From Muraenolepis orangiensis (Eukaryota; Chordata; Actinopteri; Gadiformes; Muraenolepididae), in NCBI GenBank assembly GCA_027704905.1, contig CM051004.1, positions 14,284,436 to 14,348,435 of the forward strand: a stretch of 64,000 nucleotides of DNA, in the 5' to 3' direction. A program made the position numbers and the translations under genes. Positions 51,570 to 63,913 of the stretch are shown one piece after another (the stretch's first letter is position 1; each line of letters opens with the position of its first letter). The notes below the pieces were generated by a model. That model worked only from the letters and a program-made list of their open reading frames with translations. It ran no database searches and was not told where the DNA came from.

Positions 51570-53125
51570 CGGCTTCAAAACAAAAAGCGGCGGTCTGGAC
51601 CGCATGGGAACCGCCGGTGGGGCCCCATGTGCTCGGCGGTAGCCGCGACCGAGAGCCGGGGTACACACACACACAACAATATCCGTGACCCTCGCTCGTC
51701 ATCCATCCTAATGCGTGCTGACGTACGGTTTTAAAAACGCAATGCCACATGCGAGAGAAGCCCTGTGTATAATCCAAAAACTGCAGTAAACCGAGAAGTG
51801 TCTTGTTTTTTGGGCCGTTTACATTCAGAACAATAAACATCTAAGCGGTTTCAGATGGAGGAGGATTTTAAAAAGGGGATCACATCAAGTGGTGGATGCA
51901 ACCACTGAACTCGGGAATAATCTAGAAAGGAGATGCGAACAAGCAAATAAATGGGTCCATAATCAAGAACTCATCGAAAGCAATAAACAAAACATGTAGA
52001 AATAGGGGAGAGAGCAGAGAGAGCGAGAGCCGGTGACCGCGGACCGATCTGGACAAAGATCATAGGCGGCCTTTCCAAAAGCCACCTCCCGGTGCTGGGA
52101 TGAAGGGGGCCCCCGTGTGGAAGATGAAACGCCATTTGGAGCCGGGGCCCCCTACTGCCCTGCCTCCGTGTTCAGCCTCTATGAGCACAACCCCCACTCT
52201 CACACCAGCACTGCACCTTGTGGACTACTGCCTGCCATTTGGTGGCTTCATAGTGTTGCTCTACTAAAATACCCAACAGGAACACACTAGATTAACGGCA
52301 TGGCATTGTTCAGAGTAAGACATGCATGTATATTCTTCAATATAAACATGCCTTGCATAGAAAATGGGCTTATTCGTTTAAAATAAATGGCCGTTGTGTT
52401 CAATTGAGGCTGAACTAAGACAACTGTGCAGACTAGTCAATAACCATTATTTGCACTACAGCAATAATAAGCCTATGTGCCAACATAGTAACTGATGCCA
52501 AAATACGATGGTCCTTCTGGAATGGGGTGGGTGGCAGTACTTCTTTGCATTTTAATGGGCAATCAATGAGCCTACAGGCTGCACTAAACTGAACAATTCC
52601 GTTTGTTATTGTAATTTAAGGCCAGGCGTCTAAGTAGGAGCGCACTAGGGCTGATTGGGAATGTTCAAAGAATCCCATCCACATTCGTATAATTGTGTCC
52701 TTTACACACACACGTTTCAAATGGATACCGAGATTGGCGCAATCTGGTGTTCTGAGACCAGATTGTACATAGTAAATGTCAGTGGCCAATGGCCCAGAAA
52801 GGCAGTGGTATAACTTCAAGGTGATTGTTGTAGCGACATTGTCAATATCCGCAAAGACTTCACAGAGCGCAGCGTGCAAACACTAACGCCAAGTGCATAT
52901 ATGGGAAAAGACACACACACACACATCTGGAAACCACGTTGACAACCAATACAATTCAGATGATTGCGGAACACACATTAAACATGGCTTTTCCAAGGGC
53001 AAGTTTAGCAGTGTGCGATTAGATCACGTTGATTTAAAAAGTAGGCTAAAAAACAAAAAAAAGTACAAAGCCGCAAAACAGCGATTCAATGCGACAACAA
53101 CAAAAAAACCGTGGACCGTCTTTAC
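51570..53125. other. Intron 1 stretch next to exon 1
   Basis: Unique sequence leading to the exon 1 donor at 53124-53125. No gene or mobile element recognised. Confidence 0.5.
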
Positions 53126-53374
53126 CTGCATGGTAAAAACTCCAAGCTCTTGCGAGGACAGCCTTTTCATTTGATCCGCTAAAACCTGTGCCTCTTCCAG
53201 GATAGAAAAGTCCGTCTCGGCTCGACAACATCCAGCACCGCAGAGCACCGCGACGACCACCGCGACGACGGCGGCGCTCCGCAGCCCGGAGCCCGAGTCC
53301 CGGCGGGCTCCGACGGGTTTACTCCGAGAGGGGGACCGTAAGAGCCGGGGTCTGTCCACGACCCGTCTCGCCAT
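53126..53374 (-). CDS. cachd1: cachd1 exon 1, start codon and signal peptide (residues 1-83)
   Basis: Starts MARRVVDRPRLLRSPSRSKP. A basic leader is followed by the hydrophobic stretch AAVVAVVVAVLCGAG (residues 34-48), a likely signal peptide with cleavage after C-C-R-A near residue 52. Then comes the mature start ETDFSILEEAQVLADQMKRL, which matches the EADFSILDEAQVLASQM block I know from mammalian CACHD1, and LSSQELGVFTMQ. I chose the ATG at 53372-53374 because it aligns with the known MAR- start and has A at -3 and G at +4. The frame is open upstream to 53494 with further ATGs at 53426-53428 and 53492-53494. The donor is CAG followed by GTAAAG. The exon is GC- and CpG-rich. Confidence 0.96.
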
Positions 53375-53520
53375 GCTGTCCCGGGTGTAGAGGCTAGAGA
53401 AGTGCTCCTGAACTCGTACCTCCTGCATGCCCGGCTGGCTGGCTTGAAATGCGCTGTTTTTTTGCGGTATTGCGATGGTGAGAAGAAAAAACAAACTTCA
53501 AGGGAAAGTACTTTTCAACT
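53375..53520 (-). promoter_or_regulatory. Likely 5' untranslated region and CpG-rich promoter edge
   Basis: DNA just upstream of the start codon continues the CpG-rich composition of exon 1. I see no clear TATA box at a sensible distance, so the transcription start cannot be placed. An in-frame upstream ATG (53426-53428) means the 5' end needs transcript evidence. Confidence 0.4.
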
Positions 53521-53699
53521 TTCTTCCCAGATTCGCGTCTTCCAGTACGAGCACTTTTTCAACAGCCCAAAACATCTTTTTTTTTGGCGGAAATCCCTCG
53601 AAGCGAATAGGAGCGGACCACTCGTAAACGAGGTGGGAAAGTGTGTATTTCACCGGTGTAGTAATGTGTGTGTGGGGGGGGGGGGTCGCTAGCTCCTCC

Positions 53700-54590
53700 A
53701 ACTCCTGCGAAGTCTAGTAGATGTGTGTGTGTGTGTGAGCCGGAGAATCACAATGGGGGCGAGGGAAGGAGGCGTGGCACCAGCGACGTCCCGGAGTCTG
53801 GACTTTCAATGGATCGGGGTTGGAAAGAAAAGCTGAATGTGTCTCAATTAAAAACAACAACAACAACTGGTTAGTTTACCTGAGAAAACAAGATGGGACC
53901 CAGCAAATATAACAGACCCTTAAAATGTGTCCCTGTTTAAATGATGTTAATAATTGATTGTTGAAATGTAATCAACTATTAAGTAAGGTTACATTTGTGT
54001 TTTGCAATTTTTTATATAGTTTTTATATATATTATATGTATAAATACTAAGAAACAGTTAATTAGTTTAAGTGGTCCACTTAAACCAACCAATACCACGC
54101 TAAAAGGCTATTGGTAAGAGTAACAGTATAGAATCCATTCCTCAAAGAATCCAGTATTGCTTTTAGCATAGCCTCACTTTCACATGTAAACGATAGATCG
54201 AAATAACTTAATAAAAAGGCAAATAATACTAAGCATATTCAATTATGAATATCAAAAACAACTTAGCCCATGTGATAAGGATCATCCCATATATATACGT
54301 TATATATAGACTAGATGCAATTCATATAAATGTACAACCTGTATCCTCTTTTTCGGTTAGTCAGTTATCCTGTTTGTTCTACACTAATAATCAATAAAAG
54401 GAAGTATGACACAATTGTAAATGAATACCATTTATTACTAATAATAAGATGTGTTAATAATAGACCACGCCCATCGCTTTGAAGTGTAGTCCTAGGCTGT
54501 AATTGGTTGAATTCTTCCTCCATTCATTTAGTTTGAACTGTGGGATGATGGCTGTAGCTTTTAGATCACAGATGTCGATCGAAATGTCAC
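53700..54590. other. Upstream flank, AT-rich unique DNA
   Basis: No gene or array recognised; a (ACA)n patch lies near 53855-53868. Confidence 0.5.
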
Positions 54591-54593
54591 CGA

Positions 54594-54638
54594 TTATTAT
54601 GAATACATAACACCACCAGTGTTCTGTATTCATAATAA
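54594..54638. repeat. 20-bp hairpin with one mismatch
   Basis: Arms 54594-54613 (TTATTATGAATACATAACAC) and 54619-54638 pair with one mismatch around a 5-base loop. Confidence 0.92.
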
Positions 54639-54922
54639 GTGAGTGTGTGTCAGCAGACAGGTGCTGCTACACGTTGGAAGGGCGTGTAGCTACGATGCTA
54701 ATCGTACATGCTACACATCAGTGCCCATGCTAAATGGGCTCTGTGACGCCCCCCCCCCCCCCCCCAAATGATGCTGTTTGAATATCTCTTAATATATATT
54801 TTTTGTCCTTTGAATAAAACATAGGGTTGTCTTGTTTAATAACTATGGTGAACATACCTTAAGGAGGAGGATTTAAAACATGCAGGCTACCTCAGAGTTA
54901 CAGAACATTCATTTCAATAAAT

Positions 54923-54923
<1 letters not shown>

Positions 54924-54968
<45 letters not shown>
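54924..54968. repeat. (CT)22 microsatellite
   Basis: Pure CT array upstream of cachd1. Confidence 0.99.
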
Positions 54969-54970
<2 letters not shown>

Positions 54971-55286
54971 GCCAGAAATGCTGGTTATAAACATAATAAA
55001 CATGATCAACTCAACCGTGAACATCAGAATCGGGAAGCATTCAAGGTGAATGAAGACTTTGGTGTAGGGAAGACAGGGATGGGCTGTCTCCATTATACGC
55101 TTTGTTATGATCTCTAGGGCGCTGACAGAAGGGACAATTAGGCAATTGTAGGTTGAGAGAACAATCAACGCTAAAAGCTAAAAGTTGAACTTGGGCCAAC
55201 TTTGGTGGATAGAGGTGATTAAAACGGTGTGGGCTACTTTATAAAATATATAATATTGCATACCTGGCTTATTCAATCAGGACTAC

Positions 55287-55352
55287 TATCCTTTTGGTAT
55301 AGGGAGCAATGGTTTACTTTACTTACTTACATTGCCCCCTACCAAAAGGATA
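55287..55352. repeat. Inverted repeat, about 23-bp arms
   Basis: TATCCTTTTGGTATAGGGAG (from 55287) pairs with the reverse complement of CCCCCTACCAAAAGGATA (to 55352), with a small mismatch/indel and an 18-base loop. Confidence 0.88.
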
Positions 55353-55359
55353 TTAATAC

Positions 55360-56930
55360 ACAACTTTTACAGGTTGTCTATGTTTATACGCCAAAAAAAA
55401 GCTTAATAGTGTTGCTATTTTGAGTGTCGCTCCGTATTATGTACATACAAATCCGACAGGAACCGATTATATCCACTGACCAAATCAGACGTCCAAAGTC
55501 CCCCCCCCTCGGAGCAGGATGGATGTCTACAGCTGGTGACCACACAGCGACCCGCGGGCAGGCCCGGCGGCTGGGCTGCTCAATGCAACCTCTGTGCCGT
55601 GAGGCCGTGAGCCCGTGGGTCCGTGGCTTCCAGACTCTCTCATCTCGTCAGATGTTTTTTTTTTTTTTTTTACCAGACTTCCAAACGCTGGGTGGATGTT
55701 TGTCTGAAGAGCGGCTCGGGATTGAGCGGGCTCTGCATATTCATGGTCCGTATCCCACCCCTACTATACCCGGTGCCTGGTCCCTCCCAACCCGCAGCGA
55801 TCGGCTTCACTGAGCTGGTATGGGTGGAGGGGGAGGGAAAAGAAAACAGGAAGTCCAATTCTTTATACTTTTTATTTTTATTAATCGTAATCTCACGAGG
55901 TTACATTTTTTGGTTTAGAAACCAATTGCAAAATGTATGAATGAACCAATACGCGCATTTGATGTTCACCCTCACCTCTGCTGGTGGCGGGGTGTGGCGT
56001 GGCGGGCCGTGGCCTATATAACCAGTTCAATTCCCTACTTAATCCTCCCTACTGGTTGATCTTCAACCATGCAGCGTGAATATACAGTATATTAATGTTG
56101 AAACCTTGAAACACACGTTCACACACACACACAACCAGATACCCTAATGATGGGTTAATGCTTAAAGATTAACTCTTTAAGCACACCAACATGCATGCTG
56201 AACAAACACAGTATCTCCTTTTATTCCATTGGGTGTCATTCTGAGGAACATAAACCCCACATTAAGTGGACCAAGAGCAGCTGACGGACTAGTGACACTA
56301 TTGTAAATGAGAATTATTTAACACCAAAGTTTTCTGGCCTGCCGGATCACATCCAGACAGAAGCTCGGCCAAATCCTTACTGTGGCTGACTGTTATTTAT
56401 GAAATTAATCTCTCTGATCGTATCTCAGGAAGTTTTCTGGCTTACTCAGGTCTTCATTACACTGGAAAGCAAGGTGGGGGTCCTCGTTTAACAGAGACTG
56501 TTGGAAGGTTTAGTTTTACACAATGACCATTTGCATAATTGTAATTACTGCGTTGGCCCACAAAGCTACCTGCTTAGCAAAGATACAGGAAGACAGAGAA
56601 AGGGCGGGGGGGGGGGGGTGTGTTTGTGGGGTATCCAGCCGATGGCGGAATATATTAAATGAGATCTAAAGTGGGCCCAAATGAGCCCAATTTAAAGTAG
56701 AACAAAGTAGCCAGGGCTGTGGCTCTTTAGGTCCGGCTTCAAAGAGGGCTCCTGGCACAGACACATAAACAGGTGGAAGCCGGCTCAGGGAAGCGGGGCC
56801 GCCGGTCGAAGCCATGGCAACCCCAAGGAAAATTCCCTGGCCAGTTGTGGGTTTGAAGCCTGATTCTTTTTTGGCCATTAACGCACGAAAAATCATTCTC
56901 CAGAAGTCTGAAAGCGGGCAGAAATGTCAT
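55360..56930. other. Upstream flank, unique DNA
   Basis: Short T and G homopolymers (55653-55671, 56606-56618). No gene recognised. Confidence 0.45.
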
Positions 56931-56935
56931 TCTCC

Positions 56936-57048
<113 letters not shown>

Positions 57049-57229
57049 AGTGTGTGTGAATCCACACAACGGAAGCCAAGGACAGATGCCTGAAATCGGG
57101 GGAGGAAAAAATACTTTTTTTCCTGCGGCAGAGGTTTGATGTTTAGATAAAAGAGGGCCGTGTTTTTGCTTCTCGGACCCAAATGAGCTGACGTTCCAAC
57201 CTGTGGAGATACATCCTCAAACGTTGTCT

Positions 57230-57343
<114 letters not shown>

Positions 57344-57721
57344 ATCACATCTGCTCAGGTTTGTTTCCAGCACTTGAGGATGTGCCGCATTGCTGAAGTA
57401 AGTGTGAGACCAACACTATTTAGTAATGTAAAAAGTAATGGACACACAGATGTACGTCATTTACTTCTAAATATGTTATTAAGGGGTTATCATAGTGTGC
57501 ATGAAGCATCTGCACATTTCAGACCATATACACCTTACAATACTTAGAGTTTATTAGCTCACTAGTTTAGGTTGTCAACCACTTTAAATTAATCAGGAAA
57601 ATGACTAAGATATATTATTTAAATAATTCCATTTTGGAATCATCTTATTTTTATACAAACAGAGAAAATAGAAAGACTGAAATAGGGAAATATTCCCAAA
57701 ACGAAATACCCACAACAGTAC

Positions 57722-57725
<4 letters not shown>

Positions 57726-57756
<31 letters not shown>

Positions 57757-57770
57757 ATAATATATATACA
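57726..57770. repeat. (AT)n tract
   Basis: AT repeats in the upstream flank. Confidence 0.9.
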
Positions 57771-58401
57771 CACATGAACAATAATATCAACAACTGAGCT
57801 CTTGGGTTGTGAAGAGTCAACCAGAGAGGTGTTCCCTACTCAGCTCCCACTCCGAACTCTAAACTCAGTAATCTTTAGCACCAGGGCACAAATGAAAGTC
57901 TCAGTAGACTTTAACTTCAAAATCCACCCGGCTGTCCACTGCGACGTACACTTTACCTTGAGTTTAAGCACAGAACGTCCCGAAACCAGAACAATACACT
58001 CGACATTAGACTCACAAATCTGACTTGAGAGCGCAGTAAGGCACAGTCGGAGATTCCTTCGACATCCATATACATTTCGTTCCCTCCAACCTCTCGAGTC
58101 ATTTTGTCACATTTGGTACTGTGTTACACATTAGTTTGTATAGAGATGCTGGTTGTACATACTGGAGAACTGCTGCAGGGGTGAAGGGATGGTGAAGAAG
58201 CCCCTCGAGGTTTCATATTTTTGGGTGCTGGAGGTCATTAAAAGTGGGAGAGTCATAGCAGAAAGTTACTCCACGCCTCAGCCTGAGGGAAGAGTAACGT
58301 ATACACCTGTGTTGTATAACACTCGAGCTTTAAAGCGTTTATTTTAAGAAAAAAAAAAAATCACAAATAGTGCTTTGTCACATCATTATTCACACAGCAC
58401 A

Positions 58402-58432
<31 letters not shown>

Positions 58433-58699
58433 CCACACACGTTTTATACTTTAGACACGTTTATTTTTGTCCCACTCCAGTAAGCATGCACATGGAATAC
58501 GTTAACACATATGTATTGTGAGCAATGAATTTTAGGCATAGCAAAATACTGGAAACCAATACTACAGGAAGGAGGGCACACTTCAAAAAAACTCTCACGA
58601 ATTGTATATCAGCATGTGGAGGTATAAAATCTGTAATTCATGGCTCTGGTAAATGCTAGACATTGATAGTTATAGGTTGCTAAGTACAGCCTCACCACC

Positions 58700-58765
58700 G
58701 ACGCTCATCTCCTCCTGGTCTCTGGTCAGAACCTCAAACCGCTCCGGGAAGTGGCGAGGCTCCAT
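58700..58765 (-). other. Unassigned coding-like patch
   Basis: A GC-rich block in AT-rich surroundings. The minus strand has an ATG at about 58765 opening MEPRHFPERFEVLTRDQEEM and three more codons before a GGTGAGG donor-like site; read through, the frame stops about eight codons later. I do not recognise the peptide. It could be a chance ORF, an old pseudogene piece or an exon of a neighbouring gene. Confidence 0.2.
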
Positions 58766-59084
58766 CTGGTTCTAATGCTGCTCACCGTACACACAACAGA
58801 CACACCGACTATGGGACGATAAGACGCAGGGAGATGGTGGGAGATGCTTATTGCTCATCTGAGGAATAAGCAACGAATGAAAAGGCAAAAAACAAAAATA
58901 TTTGCAAAAATAGAAGCGTACTTAAGTATGCTTACGTATGTGTCTTTATATTCCACAGAAAGGAATGATTACTTTGAGACCTAAACAACAGCTGTTCCCG
59001 TCGGGATTGAAGGCCCAGACCACTTCAGAGGGCCTGGGCAGCCATCCATCAAGAGATAAGAGATACTCTGAGGACGGTTTGGTC

Positions 59085-59585
59085 GGTCCTCACAAGGCCT
59101 GGGGCCCTCACAAGTACTTGGGTCCCCACAAGGCCTTGGGTCTTCACAACACAAGGCCTGGGGACAAGTCTGGAGTCCTCACAACACAAGGCCTGGGGTC
59201 CTCACAAGGCTTGTGGTCCCCACAAGGCCTGGGGTTAAGCCTGGAGTCCTCATAACACAAGGCCTGGAATCCTCACAGCCTGGGGTCCAGGCAACACAAG
59301 GCCTGGGTCCTTACAAGGCTTGGGGTCCCTTACAAGGCTAAGGGTCCCCACAAGGCCTGGGGTCAAGCCTGGGGTCCTCAGAACACAAGGCCTGGGATCC
59401 TCACACAGCCTGGGGTCCTCACAAAGTCTTGAGTCCTCACAACACAAAACTTGGGGTCCCCACAAGGTCTGGAGTCCTCACAACACAAGGCCTGGAGTCC
59501 TCACAACACAAGGCCTGGAGTCCCCACGAAGCCTGGAGTCCTCAGAACACAAAACTCGGTGTCCCCACAAAGCCTGGGGGTCTCC
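59085..59585. repeat. About 24-bp minisatellite (CTCACAACACAAGGCCTGG)
   Basis: About 20 irregular units of CTCACAACACAAGGCCTGGA plus GTCC, some shortened to CCACAAGGCCTGGGGTC. Non-coding although frames stay open. Confidence 0.95.
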
Positions 59586-59599
59586 GCTCGGTCAAGTGA

Positions 59600-60910
59600 A
59601 TTCCTGTGAAGGGAAAAGGGGTGAAGGGTGCCAAAGTAAAAATATCCCAATAGAGGATGTAGATAAGGAGCAAGAAAGGTTCAAACCTTGCAGAGGTCAA
59701 GGGTCAGAGATGACAATCTGTTGTGTGTACCTTGGAGGGAGAGCGGGGTAGCTGGTCCCGTGTGCGCGACCCTGAGAGTTGCTACCGTTGACCTTCGCAC
59801 AAATACATCATCGTCGCCAACAGTCACCTTAACTATTCCGCTTGAGGGTCTTAAATGATTGACAGATGTCTTAGCCAATAGAAATGTATAGTTTAAACGT
59901 TTATCATTATTGTGCCCTTGGCTAATACAAGACTAGACCTGGTGACACCCAAATTCATTCTTTGGTCAATAGGTCAACACTCAGCAACACGAGAAAAGCC
60001 TGAAAAACCATAAAGCAGCCAAAAAAGCAAAAGCAGTGTTTATACGTGATCAACCATGGAGAATCAATAACACGGTTAAAAGGCCTAACACTCACAAGGT
60101 TGTGTGAGAATACAAAAGGGTTCCTAGGTTCTATAGAATGACCTGCTATTGAAATTACGTTCTCGGATGTTAAGTATAGCGGCTTCTGCAAAATTTAAAT
60201 GAAATAGATGAACTACATATCCTATGCGCCACTGAATTGCAGAATACGGAACACATTGAAATGTGTCCAGTGAAACTCTGAACAGCAAATCCTTGCTCTA
60301 TTAGCCCGAGTGCTCTTTCAACCAATAAGGTCTCTATGGAATAAAACAATTTTAAAAAGAATAAAAAAAAGAGAGAGAGAAGAGATTCAGATTAAATAAA
60401 CAGATGAAGGGAGCAGATATGTGGGCTAGAAAAAGAGAGGATGTTTTTTTTGCCAGTACAGACTCAACTTCTATGCTGCCAGCCAGTTTTATGAATATAT
60501 TTATTACTTTTGGTGGTGGTGATGGGGTGATGGGGGGGGGGTGGGGGGAGATGGGGCAAGAGAAACTTGAAAGCAGGCACCATGCAGTTGCCATAGCAAC
60601 GGGATTCTTTGATGTTTCCTCCCCTCCTCATTCTCAGCGGAATAGAACCGCCTGATCATTTCTGCGGTACCCTATTTTTTATTATTATTTCTGCTTCTTC
60701 TTCTTCTTCTTCTTTCTTTCTTTGTTTCTTTCGCTTTCCTTCTTCTTTTATTATTTTATTCTTTCTTCTCTCTCCTCTCTCTCCTCTCTCTGCTTCCATC
60801 CCTCTCTCCGGTCCAATGTCAGTATTTTTTTCTCTTTGAAGTCTAAGCCGATTCCCAGTCAAAACCAAGGCTATATCTGGCTCTATTCAAGATGAGGCTT
60901 CTATGTTTTG
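59600..60910. other. Upstream flank, unique DNA
   Basis: Contains a pyrimidine-rich (CTT)n patch near 60690-60725 and a GGT/GGGG patch near 60511-60553. No gene recognised. Confidence 0.45.
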
Positions 60911-60913
60911 ACA

Positions 60914-60916
<3 letters not shown>

Positions 60917-60967
<51 letters not shown>

Positions 60968-60976
60968 CCTCTCTCC

Positions 60977-61042
<66 letters not shown>

Positions 61043-61122
61043 TCTCTCTCTCTCTCCCTCTCTCTCCCTCTCTCTCTCTCTCTCCCTCTCTCTCCCTCTC
61101 TCTCTCTCTCCCTCTCTCTCTC
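60917..61122. repeat. (CT)n array with CCCT interruptions
   Basis: About 205 bp of CT repeats. Confidence 0.99.
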
Positions 61123-61411
61123 GTATACAACAAACTTGTACCACCAACCAACATGCATGCTAGGCTAGGCTACCGGCTGGTATAATGAGCAATGTTGAAA
61201 AATGTCTACGCTCTCCCGTCTGGAGGAGTCTGTTCTAGGCAGCCACCTCTGCTGTTAAATGATCATTCAAAGGATATCAAAGACTTGAATGTACGGTGGA
61301 AAAATAATGAGTGACACGCACGCACACACGCACGCACACACGCACGCCTGATCTCAACACAGGATTTGTGCTGAGTTGAAAGAGACCATCACTCACACTC
61401 TGGCACACGCG

Positions 61412-61414
<3 letters not shown>

Positions 61415-61494
<80 letters not shown>
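61415..61494. repeat. (GA)40 microsatellite
   Basis: Pure GA array, followed by a short GT run. Confidence 0.99.
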
Positions 61495-61497
<3 letters not shown>

Positions 61498-62266
61498 TGT
61501 GTGTGTGTGTGTACAGCGTCAAACGCCCAGAGCCATTCCCACAAAGACTATGTTGTGTTGCAGTAACCCAAGAAGTCAAGTCAGAGATAAGGCAAAACAA
61601 AATAGTGGAAATAGTCTGCATTTTGTCCGCCCCACTGTGACAGACCAGAGAGGGAAACCGGCTTCAAAACGGATTGAGGAAATTGTAAGAACAACGACTT
61701 AAATGAATTGATACCATTTAAAATGGAAAGTAAAATGGAAATAATGTCAAAAGCAATTTAAATCCACCATATTGAGGAAGCGAGTCAGAAAGACAGCTTT
61801 CAGACGTCACTAAAACAGTTTTTTTATTTGACGGTTATCCCTTATGTACCAATCTGTGAAACACAAACGCACACGCCATTTACATCTGAACCTTCCGTTC
61901 AGCCGGTGGTTACATTGGACTCACGTTAGCTCAGCCCATCTCTTCTGTTTGGGTTTGGGTTTGGGTCTGTGTCTCTTTGACAAGAAGAAAGCGGAATACA
62001 TTTTCTGAGTGAGTACCGAGGGGCCAAACATCCAAGAGCCACACATCCAGGGGCCCAGGGTCAGGCTATTGTATACCGGGGCTGCTGCCCGGGGCCATGG
62101 GGGAGAGATGGGGTTGAGGTGTGGAGAAACTACACATTTAGACGGCTGAGTGGAACCAGACATGGGGTCTTCTACTATAGGAGGGGAGGGGAGGTCGGTG
62201 AACCACTACAGCACACACATGGAACAGATTAGAGCCTCCATTCCAACACAGAGATGGATGGATTAC

Positions 62267-62269
<3 letters not shown>

Positions 62270-62341
<72 letters not shown>
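62270..62341. repeat. (GA)36 microsatellite
   Basis: Pure GA array. Confidence 0.99.
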
Positions 62342-62343
<2 letters not shown>

Positions 62344-62419
62344 CATCGAAGAGACCCAAAGATACCCGGCTGGTGGAGAGGTAAATAAGAGAGAACCGAA
62401 AATACAGAGGAGTGGTGGT

Positions 62420-62479
<60 letters not shown>

Positions 62480-62502
62480 TGTGTGTGTGGGGGGGGGGGG
62501 GG
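62420..62502. repeat. (GT)n followed by poly-G
   Basis: GT array to about 62489, then about 13 G bases. Confidence 0.98.
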
Positions 62503-62734
62503 TTGGGTTGGATAGCCCGCAGAAGAAAACGAAGAGAATGAACTCTGGAACAGAGCGGAGAATTTCACCCAAATTACTGCTATGAAACCGTAGCAAATGA
62601 AGCATCTGCAAGATGTTAAAGATGACGTCATTGCATTACTAGGTCACCTACAGGACGGCAAACTACGTTCTTCTAACACAGGAATTAGAAATAGGAAGTA
62701 TAACTACTAATACATGTGTCTATTATTTTTTTAT

Positions 62735-62759
62735 ACAATGTCAATTGTATTGACATTGT
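62735..62759. repeat. Perfect 11-bp hairpin
   Basis: ACAATGTCAAT (62735-62745) and ATTGACATTGT (62749-62759) around a 3-base loop. Confidence 0.85.
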
Positions 62760-63222
62760 GGCTGAAAGTAAGGTTGTTTGTTCATTAGACATTTGATGTT
62801 TTTCAGTATAGTATTTGTAGCAGTAGTATTTGTATACACACCTGGCTAAACATCTTACCAGGTACCTGCTGGTATTGAGATCGTCAATCCTACGGCATTA
62901 TTATTATTATTATTATTAATAGTATTATTATCAGAAGTTATAGCACTTTCATTGTAAATCGAACCATGTCATGAATTCCTTGTTTTAATGAATCAATCAA
63001 ATAAGTATGTTTTACATGAAGAAGTCTGTATGTCATGTTAATAATAATATTTATACAATTGTACATAAAAAAGGCCTTTTAAAAACACTTCTTGCCGTTT
63101 CCACGGTGACCCGTGCCTGCAGCAGCGCTTCCACTGCATCGGCGGCCATGTTTGGGCAGGTCATGTGACCTGAAACAGGTGAGGCATGAGTGGAGTCGGG
63201 GAATGTGGCTCTGTCCTTCTAT

Positions 63223-63294
63223 CCTCCTCCTCCTCCTCCTCCTCCTCCTCCTCCTCCTCCTCCTCCTCCTCCTCTCCTCCTCCTCCTCCTCCTC
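63223..63294. repeat. (CCT)n trinucleotide array
   Basis: About 24 CCT units with one interruption. Confidence 0.98.
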
Positions 63295-63304
63295 CCGTGT
63301 GTTT

Positions 63305-63480
63305 CAGACTGCCCGTTCTGTGTGAGCACCACCGCAACAATGAGAAGGACTGTTGCCGCTTCATGCAGCTGACTGAATACGCTCCGGATCCGAAAATAGT
63401 TTCATCTGACACATCCGCCACCGGGCCGCGTCACCGCTCCGGTAGACGCGGAGTGATCCAACGCACGCAATTAAGAGGAA
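63305..63480 (+). other. Unassigned exon-like segment
   Basis: After the (CCT)n tract comes TTTCAG, an acceptor-like site, and then an open + frame reading LPVLCEHHRNNEKDCCRFMQ and about 50 further codons, ending with a TAG-free run to 63575. GC content is higher than in the flanks. I do not recognise the protein. The opposite strand is also open. It may be a neighbouring-gene exon or chance. Confidence 0.2.
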
Positions 63481-63911
63481 GAGTTTGGCCATATAGCAAA
63501 GGTGTTATAGTTATTGAATTAGATAAATCTATTAAAATACACTTTCTTATATTTTGGAAGTTGTTGTCCATTTAATGTCCCCAAAGGGCACCATGGGGAG
63601 AGGCCTTTTTGAAAAGCATATATTTATTGAACAAGAAATAAAATATTTTAAAAGTCTCCATGAAAGTCTCCATTAAAAGCAATACAGCGTTTGAACAGAG
63701 ACAGAGATGTAGCATATACCGTCCCCCCCCCCCCTAAAAAAAAAGTAAGTAACAAAACATTTAGGAAAACTGTTTTCCCCAGAGATGACGAATAAACACA
63801 CAACAATGTGGCTCAACTTGAAGACCACTTACCCCTAATCCCCCTCGGCCCTCCTGTTCATCCCCCCCACGCGGCAGGCAGGAAGTGACCTGCTCACCTG
63901 CCACCGTGGAC

Positions 63912-63913
<2 letters not shown>

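Noticed and set aside
59085..59585. Repetitive secreted protein with GVLTTQGLG-type units
   Set aside because: An irregular 24-bp minisatellite without signal peptide, splice sites or stable frame in the shortened units.
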